Part shown: one piece after another, positions 8,330 to 17,581 of the stretch
Layout of the letters: each line of letters starts with the position of its first letter
Position numbering within the stretch: the stretch's first letter is position 1
DNA from: Oscillospiraceae bacterium
GTDB lineage: Bacteria > Bacillota > Clostridia > Oscillospirales > Oscillospiraceae
Assembly (NCBI GenBank): GCA_910574635.1
Contig: CAJTCG010000002.1
Location: forward strand, 62,001 to 126,000
Length of the DNA stretch: 64,000 nt
Direction of reading: 5' to 3'
Notes under the pieces: model-generated
What the model was told of the DNA's origin: nothing
Seen by the model: only the letters and a program-made list of their open reading frames with translations
The model's database searches: none
Made by a program: the position numbers and the translations under genes

Positions 8330-9886
8330 ATGAAAGTAAAAGAAAAACTAACTGCATACGTCAATCTCTTAGCGTCAGCAATCACAATTTTGCTTGCGGT
8401 ACTGCCTAGCGATTTTCCATATAAATATCGCTGTATAGTTCTTGTCGTGCTGATTTTTTATTTTGTGGTAGAATCAATGCTTATTAAATTGGTCCAAAAT
8501 TACAAGGTTACGCTTATTCCGCCGCTCTTAATAATTGTTGCCGCAACCATTTTTTGGCAGTATCGTCCAATTACAGCGAAGGGAGAAACCATAGTATTTA
8601 GAAACTGCGGAGAATTATTTCTCGATGGGGAGGTTATCTCCGTAGAGATGATTGAAAATATAAACAAGCTACATAAGTTGCGTGTTCTTCGTTTTGATGG
8701 TTGTATATTTGAAGAAGGTGCATTCTCAGAACTGACACTTCCTAGTTCAATCAAAAGTTTTTTTGTTTCAGAGTGTTCAGGAATATCAAATTTCGAGTGC
8801 ATATCAGGCGCTAGTTCACTCCGAGTCTTAGTTTTAGAGGCATGCGGGATTTCAGATTTGAATTTCCCAAATTTAACAGCAACCCAGTTAGACCAACTTT
8901 CCGTTGCGGGGAATCCTGATTTTTCTGATTTGTCTTGCTTCCCAAATGCGCACCTTAACTACATAAATATTTCCTCCACGGCGGTTTCAGACCTTGGCCC
9001 ATTAGCTCGATACGAAAGCTTGGAGGAAGTTATTGCCAATAATACATACGTTACGGACCTGAAGCCCCTGAGTACGCTTACATGTTTAAAGTCCTTATCT
9101 TTTGATAATTGTCATCTGTCTTCAGTGACGGAGGATTTTATGTCATTGCGGATGGAATCGCTTTCCTTCGCAAATAACCGACTATCTAATTGTGTGGGGT
9201 TTCAAAATTTCACGCAATTAAAGTATGTGAACCTTAACAGCAATAACCTAAAAGATATATCTTGGCTGTCCAAGAGCTCAGAAACGTTGCAGCAAGTGTA
9301 TCTGGGGCAGAATCCTTTGCATTCAATGGACCTTGGGTTTCTTGGTTCTAACAAGGAAATGCTAGCTTTAGACATTCATGGAATTCAAATCAACTCCTTG
9401 GAGGTCCTTAGGAATATGGAACGATTGCACATGCTAGATGTGCGGCATTGTGGTTTAACGGACATATCCGCAATTCGGGCTCTTGCAATTACACATATTT
9501 ATCTCGGAGGCAACGCAGTTCAGGATTTGTCTCCTCTACACCCTTCTGCAGAGCTTAATAGATATAGCCTTTTAGACCTATCACAAACCAAATTGCATGG
9601 ATTGCAGATAGAAAAAATAAGGGGCGGAGTAATCATCCTCGATTATTTTGATGGTTTACCAGAGCAAATGGTAGAATTTGAGAAGATATATATTCTGAAC
9701 TGCCCCATTGACCAAAGAGTAAAAGTTGAAGATAAAAACAGTTCCAGTGAGGTCTTCTATATCGAATCAGTGGATGTTCCCCAAATGGTAGAAAATTTCA
9801 AGCTAGGCAATCAGTTCTATGCCCGGAAGAAGTCTGTTTTTGATTCTAGCGATGATATGTTGTATCAACAATTTTCAGATGAGTGA
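8330..9886 (+). CDS. Membrane-anchored leucine-rich-repeat protein
   Basis: 518 residues. GAGAAGGGCGG lies 9-15 nt before the ATG. Three hydrophobic segments in the first ~80 residues (LLASAITILLAVL, CIVLVVLIFYFVV, IPPLLIIVAATIFW) anchor it; the rest is a run of ~20-24-residue leucine-rich repeats, for example LKSLSFDNCHLSSV, LKYVNLNSNNLKDISWL and LHMLDVRHCGLTDIS, of the bacterial SDS22/internalin-like type. The last ~90 residues are outside the repeats. Likely a surface protein-binding scaffold. No operon partner; followed by a hairpin at ~9960. Confidence 0.75.
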   Translation: MKVKEKLTAYVNLLASAITILLAVLPSDFPYKYRCIVLVVLIFYFVVESMLIKLVQNYKVTLIPPLLIIVAATIFWQYRPITAKGETIVFRNCGELFLDGEVISVEMIENINKLHKLRVLRFDGCIFEEGAFSELTLPSSIKSFFVSECSGISNFECISGASSLRVLVLEACGISDLNFPNLTATQLDQLSVAGNPDFSDLSCFPNAHLNYINISSTAVSDLGPLARYESLEEVIANNTYVTDLKPLSTLTCLKSLSFDNCHLSSVTEDFMSLRMESLSFANNRLSNCVGFQNFTQLKYVNLNSNNLKDISWLSKSSETLQQVYLGQNPLHSMDLGFLGSNKEMLALDIHGIQINSLEVLRNMERLHMLDVRHCGLTDISAIRALAITHIYLGGNAVQDLSPLHPSAELNRYSLLDLSQTKLHGLQIEKIRGGVIILDYFDGLPEQMVEFEKIYILNCPIDQRVKVEDKNSSSEVFYIESVDVPQMVENFKLGNQFYARKKSVFDSSDDMLYQQFSDE

Positions 9887-9944
9887 TTTGCAGAACTATG
9901 TCGGCAAAACTCCTCGTTTCTATACCAAATGCGAACGGCTCTTC

Positions 9945-9985
9945 TTCTGTCAAAAGATACCCCCTCACCAGGAAGGTGAGGGAGT
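9945..9985. terminator. Hairpin of the recurrent terminator family
   Basis: CTGTCAAAAGATA then CCCCTCACC/GGTGAGGG. Placed 60 bp after the LRR gene; can act as its terminator. Confidence 0.5.
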
Positions 9986-10120
9986 ATAGCCTATTGGGTA
10001 GAAAGAACCACCAGCTCTGCTGGTGGGGCTCCCCCGTATGCTTCAGCAAAAAGCTACGAGCGAAGCGAGTTGACAACGTGTTATCTGGCAGTTATGCAAA
10101 GACTTTCGGTAGAAGACACA

Positions 10121-10240
10121 TTGCCCGTTTACGGGCAGTGGGGCAAGCGAAAGATATTCGATGCGTTTTGAGACGCCTGCCGGTATCAGGCCCTTCTAGG
10201 GCCTACTCAAGCCTCCGGCTAAGCCGGAGGTTTTGACTAC
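10121..10240 (+). repeat. Palindromic RNA-like repeat, copy 1 (also 20442-20566)
   Basis: TTGCCCGTTTACGGGCA, GCGAAAGATATTCGATGCG, the palindrome GGCCCTTCTAGGGCC and a final CCTCCGGCT/AGCCGGAGG hairpin ending TTTTGA. Copy 2 is ~85% alike; a degenerate 3' end is at 30528-30566. The layout (stacked hairpins, last one at the boundary) is like the right end/omega-RNA region of IS200/IS605-type elements, but no tnpA or tnpB is present. Alternative: an unrelated structured RNA. Confidence 0.5.
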
Positions 10241-10403
10241 ATATATTGTCGAGAAGAGCCTATCTAAAACACCCTTGGTGGCAAGGAGCTTGCTAAATGC
10301 AGGTGAATAATGAAAAACAGTGTCGGGCAGGAAAGAGATTCTTTCCCTAAGGTAGGCCACTCTCTTTTGCTCAAATAGAGGACTTCCGCCAGCGGGGAGG
10401 GGT

Positions 10404-11469
10404 TCAGCCTCCAAAGAAATAATCCAGGTATTGCTGCACTATCTCTTCATAACTGTTCACATTCGGGACCTGATGCTTTCTCTCAGGGAGGACGCCGCCA
10501 GCCGCGATGATTTCTTCTGCGAGGTCCGTCATGGAGCTGCAAATCTCATGGACAAAGCGAGAGAACTCAACATCATCTGTCCCATCTTTGGCTTGGGTAA
10601 AGGACACCAGGGCTCCATCCTTATCCAAAGTAATGTCATTGCGCTCGCTCAGTACGTAGGCCACGATGCGCCGGTCACAAAGGTCCAGAATGGCGCTCAA
10701 ATAAAATTTGTGTACGGTCATTCCTTCGTACCACTTAAATTCAGTTACATTGGTGAGCCATTTTTCGTTAGGCTGTTCTGCGTGGAATTGCTGGTTCAAA
10801 AGGTTCTCGGCAATATATGGCATACTTCACGGTGGAACGGATACCTCTGGCCCGGCAGAGGCGCAGTACACGTTTGTCATTGACATGGATGTCGTGGTCG
10901 TGATGCAGGTTGTCATTGAGCCGCCGGTAGCCTTTATCCGGGTTTTCCTCATGGAGCTGTTCAAGCTGATTGGCCAGGCGCTTGTTTTCCATGGCCATGG
11001 GGCCCAGCTTGCCGCAAGCCCATTTTATGATAGGCGAGGCGGACCACATGGAGCAGGGAGCAGGCGGGCCCAATGGGGAACCCTTTTCCTTGTGGCGGTC
11101 TTTGATAGCCGTGTAAATGCGCTTTGCTTCACTCCTGAGAGGCATCCCTCCTCTCCAGCTCTTCCAATTTTTTTAACAGGCCGCGCTCCATTTCTGCTAG
11201 GTAGAGCCTGTGCTTGAGCTGTTCGATTTGAGCTTTTTCCAGCTCCGTGCGGGGAATCTGGTTCTTTTTCCGTCGGCCCCGCCGGTCCTCCAGCTCAGCC
11301 TCGCCCATCTCCTCAAAGCGAAGGGCCCAAGTACGAACCGCTGATAGCTCACCTGGTACTTCAAGGCCATTGCTCCATAGTTTTCCCCGCTGGCCACGCA
11401 GTTCTTAGCGATTTGAATACGTTCCTCCTGCGTAGAGTAGCACGACTCTGTTTCATGTAGCTTCCTCAT
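10404..11469 (-). pseudogene. Degenerate IS3-family element (orfA/orfB remnants)
   Basis: Three minus-strand pieces in different frames. 11197-11469: orfA-like helix-turn-helix (RIQIAKNCVASGENYGAMALKYQVS). 10768-11145: N-terminal orfB (ENKRLANQLEQLHEENPDKGYRRL and the DKRVLRLCRARGI motif). 10404-10823: start of the integrase core (AEQPNEKWLTNVTEFKW, YLSAILDLCDRRIVAYVLSERND), which after about 60 residues changes to an unrelated tail (DDVEFSRFVHEICSSMTDLA). The DDE core is incomplete, so the element is dead. I could not define terminal inverted repeats. Confidence 0.75.
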
Positions 11470-11730
11470 CCTGAAAACTTGACGGAGTTAAAATCTCCAT
11501 GATATAGTACACCTTTATCCAGTCGCGGAGCCGATGGGTGCTTCGTAAACAAAATTTTTTACAAACTGCCAGAAGGCCGCCTTTGCCAGACAAATATTCT
11601 TTGAGGTTTTCTCTGTCGGCCTATAAATTTTACTGGACTCTTTCTCTCCTTGTATGGTATACTTAACCTCGGAGGGAAGGTATCTCATGAATCACACATA
11701 TAGCAAAATAGTTAGAGAGGAGATAGGTTT

Positions 11731-11931
11731 ATGAGTATAATAAAGGATTCCATGCAAGTTTTGAAGATTGCAATGGCAGTCGCATCTCTGTTCAACCTTA
11801 ACGCTATTCAGGAAGCCGAATTGAAAAACTATGTGAAGCTTCAGCAAAATGAGTGGATTGAACGGCGAAAACATGATAGTGAAATTGAGGTCATTTTAAA
11901 AAATGAAGCCCAGCGTATATGTGGAGAATGA
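11731..11931 (+). CDS. 66-residue protein, copy 1 (identical to 44015-44215)
   Basis: Small, probably cytoplasmic helical protein (MSIIKDSMQVLKIAMAVASL...), with GAGGAG 9 nt before the ATG. An amphipathic N-terminal segment is followed by a charged helix (NEWIERRKHDSEIEVILKNE). Its promoter (TGGACT-N18-TATACT, 11636-11665) is shared with rpn genes. It is followed by the hairpin GGCCCTCACT/AGTGAGGGCC. Two identical protein copies lie in the inverted repeat. Family unknown. Confidence 0.6.
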   Translation: MSIIKDSMQVLKIAMAVASLFNLNAIQEAELKNYVKLQQNEWIERRKHDSEIEVILKNEAQRICGE

Positions 11932-11962
11932 CAGGGAGGCAGACATTATCAATGGCAAGGCC

Positions 11963-11987
11963 CTCACTGTAGTAGTGAGGGCCCTGC
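11963..11987. terminator. Hairpin after the 66-residue gene
   Basis: GGCCCTCACT-GTAG-TAGTGAGGGCC perfect stem-loop; no strong T run follows, so termination may be partial. Confidence 0.5.
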
Positions 11988-12004
11988 ATCGCTAAAAAGT
12001 AAAT

Positions 12005-12136
12005 TTGGGGGATGTGGTTTTCTTGTGGATTTCTTTAGTGTTTATAGCCACTGTTATTTTGGCAACTCAATTTAAGCCAACGAACGGAAACAAAAGCAAG
12101 CCGTGTCTAAACATGAAAGCTTTTTGGAACCACTAG
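12005..12136 (+). pseudogene. Truncated copy of the membrane-anchored protein gene at 43357-43941
   Basis: TTG start and the first ~37 codons (MGDVVFLWISLVFIATVILA...) are the same as the intact gene inside the other arm of the inverted repeat. After the Met of CLNM the sequence changes to KAFWNH and a stop. Only the TM segment is left. Confidence 0.75.
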
Positions 12137-12158
12137 CACAGCTGGTGGTTTTTTACAA
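12128..12158 (+). terminator. Intrinsic terminator
   Basis: AACCAC/GTGGTT stem with a TTTTTT tract on the plus strand, directly after the truncated gene. A similar TAGCACAGC-loop hairpin is at 37559-37594. Confidence 0.5.
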
Positions 12159-12161
12159 AGA

Positions 12162-12197
12162 AAGTCCCTTGCCTTTTTGGCAAGGGACTAGGGGAAA
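12162..12197 (-). terminator. Terminator of the ABC/lipoprotein operon
   Basis: AGTCCCTTGCC/GGCAAGGGACT stem followed on the minus strand by TTTCTTT, immediately after the permease stop. Confidence 0.65.
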
Positions 12198-12198
12198 A

Positions 12199-14268
12199 TT
12201 ATAGGGCAAGAAACATGATTGTTAATAATGTGGGAAAAAGTAATATTGCCCCAGATATAATTAGCGTCAAAATAGTATTCTTTGTTTTGCAGGATAGAAA
12301 AACAATCAATGAACATGCAATTACTGCAATAAGGGTCAAGGTAATAGCGGTCTGAACTATAATTTGAATGATTTTTAAGTTTGGAGGGACGCATTGAAAT
12401 ACATAGAGGCTATTAGCTGTAGCTGACATCTGTGGCAACCCATAGCTGTAATATGTAATCATATATTGCGGGAGGAACGCAATCAATATCGCGGGGAATA
12501 AAAAGAACAGTATAATTAGTAGTTTTCTCCCCATGATAGTAGATGTTTTGCATGATGCACGAAAAAGAAACGACATCCCTACCTCATATTCTTGCGCGAA
12601 GAACCCTGAACAAGTGATAATGAGGGCCAAAAAAAGCTTTATCAAATTCCATAAGGCTTCCACTTGACCGTGGATACCATAAAGCTTTGTGTACCCACTT
12701 TGATAAACATAGCTCATTTCGTCCTGTAAACTTTCATACTGTGACATTGCCTGTTCAAACCCTTGCTCCTTTTCTAATTGTTCCGATAAATGCTTAGTAG
12801 CAAGGAAGGCATCGGCTGATGATAAGTTAAATGAAGATGTATACAAATTGATTTTTTCTTTTAGCTCCTTAAAATGTTCTTTTTCTTCTTGTAAGAATGC
12901 ATACTTTTCTTCCGAAGGAGGGCCTGATAACAGCTCTGAATATTGCCGATAATAGTATTCTTTTGAGTCACTCTGGATATTATAATTGAGGTATGTAGCA
13001 GCTTGGATGATGACAAACAAGGCAAGGACAAGTAGAGCATGATTCATGAAAAGGAATTTATGAGCTTCATGAAAGAGCAAATTGACATGTCGATGCCTCA
13101 CAATACCTATCCTTACCGTTCCTCGCAGGATGGGGTGGGATGGGATGTGGAAGAAAGCAACCATCCCTCCGATACAGAAAACAAAAATGCATGCAACACA
13201 AAATAAAACAATGAATGCAACGCGCCAAACTGGAATGCCCGCAAAATTTAGGAAAAAATTGCCATTAAGTATTTCCCTAAAGTCAGATATACCAATTAAG
13301 TTGAGCGAACGAAGCCAAAGGTTGCTGCTTAAATTCATAATGAGAGATACCCCAGCTATCAAAGCTGAATATACTAGAGCATACATTCCATCACGAGAAA
13401 TGCAGCACAAGAAGAAAGTAAAGGAGGCCATGGAGAGTAGCAATACTAACTTGAAAATCAAAAAGAACACGAGAAACTCTCCAATTGTTAACACGAATGG
13501 ACAAGTGTGAAAACCATATATGGATTGCACTGGAGCAGATATATCGCCGAATCCTAGTAACTTTTCGGCTATAAAAAAATTGGTGCCATAGAGAAGTATC
13601 CACCCAGCCAAGGCTATGACGACCAATGACCCAAATTTCCGTAGATATAGTCCGCTTCGCCCATTTGCTGTGGGGAGTAAAAGGAGTTTATACCCCGCAG
13701 TATGTTCCTGGGTTATCAGTTGTAAACTAGGAAGAAGGCAGAACAGCAGAAGGAATAAATCGCTTGTTCTCCAATTACTTATAGCCTCCACACCACCGGA
13801 AAATGTTATCTTAGGTGAAATCCCTTCCAAAGCTGTGTAAACTTCAATAGAGCGGCGAAGGCTTTGTAATGAAAAACTGTCTTTGGGTCCGATAAACGCT
13901 GAGTTCACCCACAACATTGCCTGTTGTTTTATTTCGGTTAGATATTCTTGATATTCTAAAACTTGGGTAACCCTCTCCACTACTTCCAGGTCTAGTTTAC
14001 GTTCAGTAAAAATATTATCGGTTATCAAGTCGTTACTAGAACTTAAATTGCCTGACAAAAGTGACATTTCGATTTGTTTGTCTAAATCTTTTAATTCATC
14101 CGATAGACTATCGAGGTGGTTATATTTTTCTTTTATATGTAAAAGTGTAAAGCCATCTGGCTTCTTGGTACATTGGCTATAGAATAATATTCCGTTGACA
14201 AATATTGCCAAAACTAGAATTGCTATTCCAGAATAACTACGTAAAACCTTTTGCAATTCATACTTCAT
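12199..14268 (-). CDS. ABC transporter permease (ABC-2-like, two-half membrane protein)
   Basis: 689 residues with about 12 predicted TM segments in two similar halves. Each half starts with a TM helix followed by a long helical extracellular region (residues ~40-150 and ~410-520), then a bundle of TM helices. It lies 6 bp after the ATPase gene and is the last gene of a four-gene operon (secreted protein, lipoprotein, ATPase, permease). Likely exports or extracts something linked to the small secreted protein. The family is clear only at the ABC-permease level. Confidence 0.75.
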   Translation of the reverse strand: MKYELQKVLRSYSGIAILVLAIFVNGILFYSQCTKKPDGFTLLHIKEKYNHLDSLSDELKDLDKQIEMSLLSGNLSSSNDLITDNIFTERKLDLEVVERVTQVLEYQEYLTEIKQQAMLWVNSAFIGPKDSFSLQSLRRSIEVYTALEGISPKITFSGGVEAISNWRTSDLFLLLFCLLPSLQLITQEHTAGYKLLLLPTANGRSGLYLRKFGSLVVIALAGWILLYGTNFFIAEKLLGFGDISAPVQSIYGFHTCPFVLTIGEFLVFFLIFKLVLLLSMASFTFFLCCISRDGMYALVYSALIAGVSLIMNLSSNLWLRSLNLIGISDFREILNGNFFLNFAGIPVWRVAFIVLFCVACIFVFCIGGMVAFFHIPSHPILRGTVRIGIVRHRHVNLLFHEAHKFLFMNHALLVLALFVIIQAATYLNYNIQSDSKEYYYRQYSELLSGPPSEEKYAFLQEEKEHFKELKEKINLYTSSFNLSSADAFLATKHLSEQLEKEQGFEQAMSQYESLQDEMSYVYQSGYTKLYGIHGQVEALWNLIKLFLALIITCSGFFAQEYEVGMSFLFRASCKTSTIMGRKLLIILFFLFPAILIAFLPQYMITYYSYGLPQMSATANSLYVFQCVPPNLKIIQIIVQTAITLTLIAVIACSLIVFLSCKTKNTILTLIISGAILLFPTLLTIMFLAL

Positions 14269-14274
14269 ATATGG

Positions 14275-15135
14275 TTACCTTCCGAAATAATTTAAATAGA
14301 CATCCTCCAAGGTCGGGGCTACAGCCTTAGCGCTCAAAGAAGGACGAGCTTGAGTGAGCACCCGAACGATTATTTTCCCACTTGTTCTTGTAATACCACA
14401 CAACAAACCATATTGGCTTATCTTGTGAAGCTCGTTCTCAGGAATTTCAATCTCCCACACCTTCCCACTGAGCTCGCTCTCCAGATGTTCAGCAGTATCT
14501 TTGCGGAGAATCTTTCCTGCCGAAAAAAGGAACAGTTCTTTTGAAATATACTCTACGTCAGACACAACATGTGTTGAGAGAATAACTATTTTGTGCAGAG
14601 CAATTTCGCCAATTATATTTCGGACAGCAATGCGTTGTTTTGGGTCTAATCCTGTGGTTGGTTCATCCAAAACCAGTATTTTGGGGTCATCAATAATTGC
14701 TTGTGCCAGCATAAGTCGCTGTTTCATTCCACCAGACAATGTTTTTATTGGCTTGCCTCGCATCTCATCTAGGCTTAAAATTGACAGGGCCCAGTTTATT
14801 CGATTTTTCGCAATATTCTTTCGCATTTTTCGAAGAGATGCCATATAGTATAGAAACTGCTCTACAGTGAAGGTTGGGTAAAGAGTTTGTTGTTGGGGCA
14901 TATAGCCTAGCTGTTTTCGAAAAGCGCTTCCCAACTTATAGGTATCTTCTCCATTAAGTAAAATACGTCCCTCCGTGGGGGATAAATTGCCGGTTAGGAT
15001 ATTCATGAGTGTGCTTTTCCCTGCCCCGTTTGGGCCCAAAAACCCATAGACACCCTCGTTTAGACAGGCTGTAATATTCTTTAGAACAGGATTTTTACCA
15101 AAAGTTTTTGAAATTCCTACAAACTGAAGTTCCAT
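14275..15135 (-). CDS. ABC transporter ATP-binding protein
   Basis: 286 residues. Walker A GPNGAGKST, Q-loop GYMPQQ, signature LSGGMKQRLMLAQ, Walker B ILVLDEPTTGLDP and the H-loop STHVVSD are all present, so it should hydrolyse ATP. CcmA/BcrA-type exporter ATPase. It follows the lipoprotein gene by 4 bp and precedes the permease by 6 bp, so the three are translated from one message. Transcription is expected from the ECF-type promoter at 16966-16994. Confidence 0.9.
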   Translation of the reverse strand: MELQFVGISKTFGKNPVLKNITACLNEGVYGFLGPNGAGKSTLMNILTGNLSPTEGRILLNGEDTYKLGSAFRKQLGYMPQQQTLYPTFTVEQFLYYMASLRKMRKNIAKNRINWALSILSLDEMRGKPIKTLSGGMKQRLMLAQAIIDDPKILVLDEPTTGLDPKQRIAVRNIIGEIALHKIVILSTHVVSDVEYISKELFLFSAGKILRKDTAEHLESELSGKVWEIEIPENELHKISQYGLLCGITRTSGKIIVRVLTQARPSLSAKAVAPTLEDVYLNYFGR

Positions 15136-15139
15136 TGTT

Positions 15140-16375
15140 TCACCCTATTACCCGTGCATTGGTATAATTGTCTTCATAGAAATCTTTTTTGCTAATCCAG
15201 CTTTGGCCTGTACTACTTCCAGACTGTTCCGAATATAGCCCGACAAATTTATCAGAGGTTTCAGTCGATATAGAAAAAATCATATGCTCTGATGAACCCT
15301 GATTTTTTATTTTATGTATCTTTCCGGTTAATAAGTCTGAAAAGAAAATACCACAATCACCTACTGTTCCGGTGATATAAAAAGCCTTTCCATCAAGAAG
15401 CCAATAGGTCATAATGTTTTTCGCGGAAAGAATTTTTTTATTGGTTGCAGTACTTAAATTGTAGATGTATAGGTCATCATTAAGTAAATAAATAATATTA
15501 TCCCCATAACATACCGTGGGGTCTCCAGACGGAGTATAGCCATCTGTTTTACTATCTGCCAGCACCAGGTAATCATTTGTTTCAAAGTTATAGATTCTCA
15601 ACTCAGTAATCAGATTTTCTTTAAGATAGTCTCTTATATAATCTGAGTAAGTCTCTCCAGTTCCATATATAGATTTATACTCTTCCTCGCCCAAAAAGTT
15701 TTCGCCCAAGGAAGTGTATTCCAGCGCAAGCTGAGTTTGTGACGCACCAAGAAAGTGATGTGTTGCAGGGTAGCTTGTTACTAGGATTTCATGGCATACG
15801 CCTGTGTCCAAATCTATTTGATACAGATGCTCTTCTGACTCCTCCGTATTAGGTTCAAGAGGTTGTTCACAAATGGAGAGATATGCATGGCCAAAAGCAA
15901 AAACACAACGATTGCATAGTGTTATGCATTCATCCTTCTTTTTCCATGTATATATGTTCTTTTTTACGCCACTGGATGGATTGGTTTGAAGTAATTGGAG
16001 CCGCCCGTCTTCCGTATCTAGGACAGTATACCAATTGCCCTGATATTCACAGAATTTCTGCGCATTTCCTAAATATGCTATACAACTGTCGTCATCGTGT
16101 CTGCAACCAGGAGCTGCACAAAAAACTATAGTTTGATTGGTTTCAAAATCAAAATAATACAGAACCTCTCGTGGCAAATACACTCCGCTTTGACTATATG
16201 CCGGGAAAACGCTATAATTTGTTTTGGTACTCAGTGCCTCTTTGTTTTCTGAAGGTACCGTGCTATTTAAAGAAAGGCCTTCCTCCTTAGCAGAAGGGGA
16301 TAAGGAACTTTCGCAGCCCATCAAAATAATAGTAGCTAGCCCCAGCAAGATGGCAAGAATCTTTCGTTTATACAT
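15140..16375 (-). CDS. Lipoprotein with beta-propeller-like body
   Basis: 411 residues; lipobox LMGC with Cys21 as the lipidation site. The body has repeating beta-strand units and the motif CAAPGCRHDDDSCIAYLG, as in Firmicutes lipoproteins encoded next to ABC exporters. Exposed on the outer face of the membrane. It sits between the secreted protein and the ATPase gene, consistent with a role as receptor, sensor or immunity factor for this exporter; the exact role is inference. Confidence 0.7.
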   Translation of the reverse strand: MYKRKILAILLGLATIILMGCESSLSPSAKEEGLSLNSTVPSENKEALSTKTNYSVFPAYSQSGVYLPREVLYYFDFETNQTIVFCAAPGCRHDDDSCIAYLGNAQKFCEYQGNWYTVLDTEDGRLQLLQTNPSSGVKKNIYTWKKKDECITLCNRCVFAFGHAYLSICEQPLEPNTEESEEHLYQIDLDTGVCHEILVTSYPATHHFLGASQTQLALEYTSLGENFLGEEEYKSIYGTGETYSDYIRDYLKENLITELRIYNFETNDYLVLADSKTDGYTPSGDPTVCYGDNIIYLLNDDLYIYNLSTATNKKILSAKNIMTYWLLDGKAFYITGTVGDCGIFFSDLLTGKIHKIKNQGSSEHMIFSISTETSDKFVGLYSEQSGSSTGQSWISKKDFYEDNYTNARVIG

Positions 16376-16454
16376 ACATGAAATCTCCTTAAAAAGATAG
16401 ATTTGGCAAGGCCAAAATGTTAATTAACGTCTGATAGGTAAGAATCAGAAGCTG

Positions 16455-16913
16455 TTATGCTGCCGCACTAAAGTTATAATCTTTGTCACCGTAAATTATA
16501 CCGGTAGCATTTATTGACCTATAACTCACCACTTCTTGCATTCCTACCGGGCATCTTACGTAGCCAGAGATGGAGGAGCCGGTCATGGCGTTATAATATT
16601 CTCTCCCGTCGTGGTTTGGCTGTCCTCCGTCGTGAAGTGTTTCAAAAACCACGTAAACGTCATTATGCAGTCTAGCAACTCTGGCATTTGTATTAAAGTT
16701 TGAGTAGGCACCAATCGAAGAAGAAGCCCCCAGAGAAAACTCGCAGTTGTAACCCTTTCCTCCCAAGTAAATTGTCTGGCTTGAGGAGCCCAGACGGGGT
16801 TGCAGCTCAGAAAATGGCTCTACGGTGTCTACGAATAGCGCCGAAGCGGAGAAGGTGCAAACAATTGAGAGAGCAATAAGCATCGGGAAGAAAACGCACA
16901 ATCTTTTTCTCAT
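16455..16913 (-). CDS. Small secreted protein, first gene of an ABC operon
   Basis: 152 residues from MRKRLCVFF; AAAGGA lies about 9 nt before this ATG, so the ATG at 16931 is less likely. Signal peptide to about FSASA. The mature part is Gly/Ser/Tyr-rich and beta-predicted (IYLGGKGYNCEFSLGASSSIG), with two Cys. First gene of the operon with lipoprotein, ATPase and permease, as in Sec-exported bacteriocin loci, but I see no recognisable bacteriocin motif. ECF-type promoter P2 lies 50 bp upstream. Confidence 0.65.
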   Translation of the reverse strand: MRKRLCVFFPMLIALSIVCTFSASALFVDTVEPFSELQPRLGSSSQTIYLGGKGYNCEFSLGASSSIGAYSNFNTNARVARLHNDVYVVFETLHDGGQPNHDGREYYNAMTGSSISGYVRCPVGMQEVVSYRSINATGIIYGDKDYNFSAAA

Positions 16914-16965
16914 TTTGCAACATCCTTTCATTTTTCAGTAGGCCTTGCCAAACCTTATCAATATG

Positions 16966-16994
16966 TATATTGCCCTGGCGCATGGAAATATTTC
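16966..16994 (-). promoter_or_regulatory. ECF-type promoter P2
   Basis: Minus strand GAAATA-N16-CAATATA; 32 bp further upstream is the inverted repeat TGTGCGGTTTGTGTA (17027-17041), a candidate operator. Confidence 0.75.
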
Positions 16995-17097
16995 TCATTT
17001 CGACATAAAATTTCGATAATAATTGTTGTGCGGTTTGTGTAAGTAAGGTATAATTGTTTCGAAACTGCTACTGTTTTATCAATCTCGCTCTAGTTAC

Positions 17098-17450
17098 TCA
17101 ATCGAATAGTGCAAGAAAAGGGGAGGGAGGCCTACTACCTAAAACCCAGCAAGGGCAAAACAAGCCTCGGTGAGGGAATGGCCTTGTGGCTGCTCCCGCT
17201 TCTCTTCTCGTCGTGACTGCGGTTTTCTTGCAGAAATTGAGTGGGAAACGAATACACGTTATGCAGGGGGTCAACAAAAAAGAATGGGGGTTGGGTGGTT
17301 GTAGCCCCATGCTGCTGGGAGAGCTATCCTGAGGTGGGCAGAGCAGGTGAGGGGCTCGTGGGCGGTATCGGGCCTATGTAATCTGACCTGGAGCAGACAG
17401 CCGTTCCTCTTTTGCCAAAAGAACCCCCTTGCCGAATGACAAGGGGGTGG
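17098..17450. repeat. Spacer repeat, near-complete copy
   Basis: About 350 bp with all recurring motifs in order: GAATAGTGCAAG, AGCCTCGGTGAGGGA, TTTTCTTGCAGAAATTG, TACACGTTATG, CGGTATCGGGCCTATG, CTTTTGCCAAAAG and the CCCCCTTGCC/GACAAGGGGG hairpin. It links an rpn tail remnant (17455) to ECF-type promoter P2. Confidence 0.8.
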
Positions 17451-17454
17451 GAGC

Positions 17455-17580
17455 GTCAACTTCTCCAATACTGATGGACATTTTCTAGGCGGATTCCTGG
17501 GTCAACCCAAAGCATCTTACAAGGGATTGGATAATTTTACAAATTAACTTACCAAAGCTTCCATGCCCTTCTGAAGGTTT
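17455..17580 (-). pseudogene. Rpn tail remnant
   Basis: Matches the last ~40 codons of A-type rpn tails on the minus strand (CTCCAATACTG.TGGACA, GGGTCAACCCAAAGC), with several stops. Only this 3' fragment remains. Confidence 0.6.
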
Positions 17581-17581
17581 T

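Larger units (their letters stand above)
11601..12117 (+). repeat. 517-bp inverted repeat, left copy (partner 43829-44345)
   Basis: Reverse complement of 43829-44345, same length, with only a few mismatches, at the promoter-proximal end. It carries the 66-residue gene, its promoter and terminator and the first ~37 codons of the gene that is complete at 43357-43941. The copy ends inside that gene, so the left copy is the derived one. Confidence 0.85.

Noticed and set aside
10404-11469. Active IS3 element
   Set aside because: Reading frames are broken in at least two places, the integrase core is cut off by unrelated sequence, and ends are not definable.
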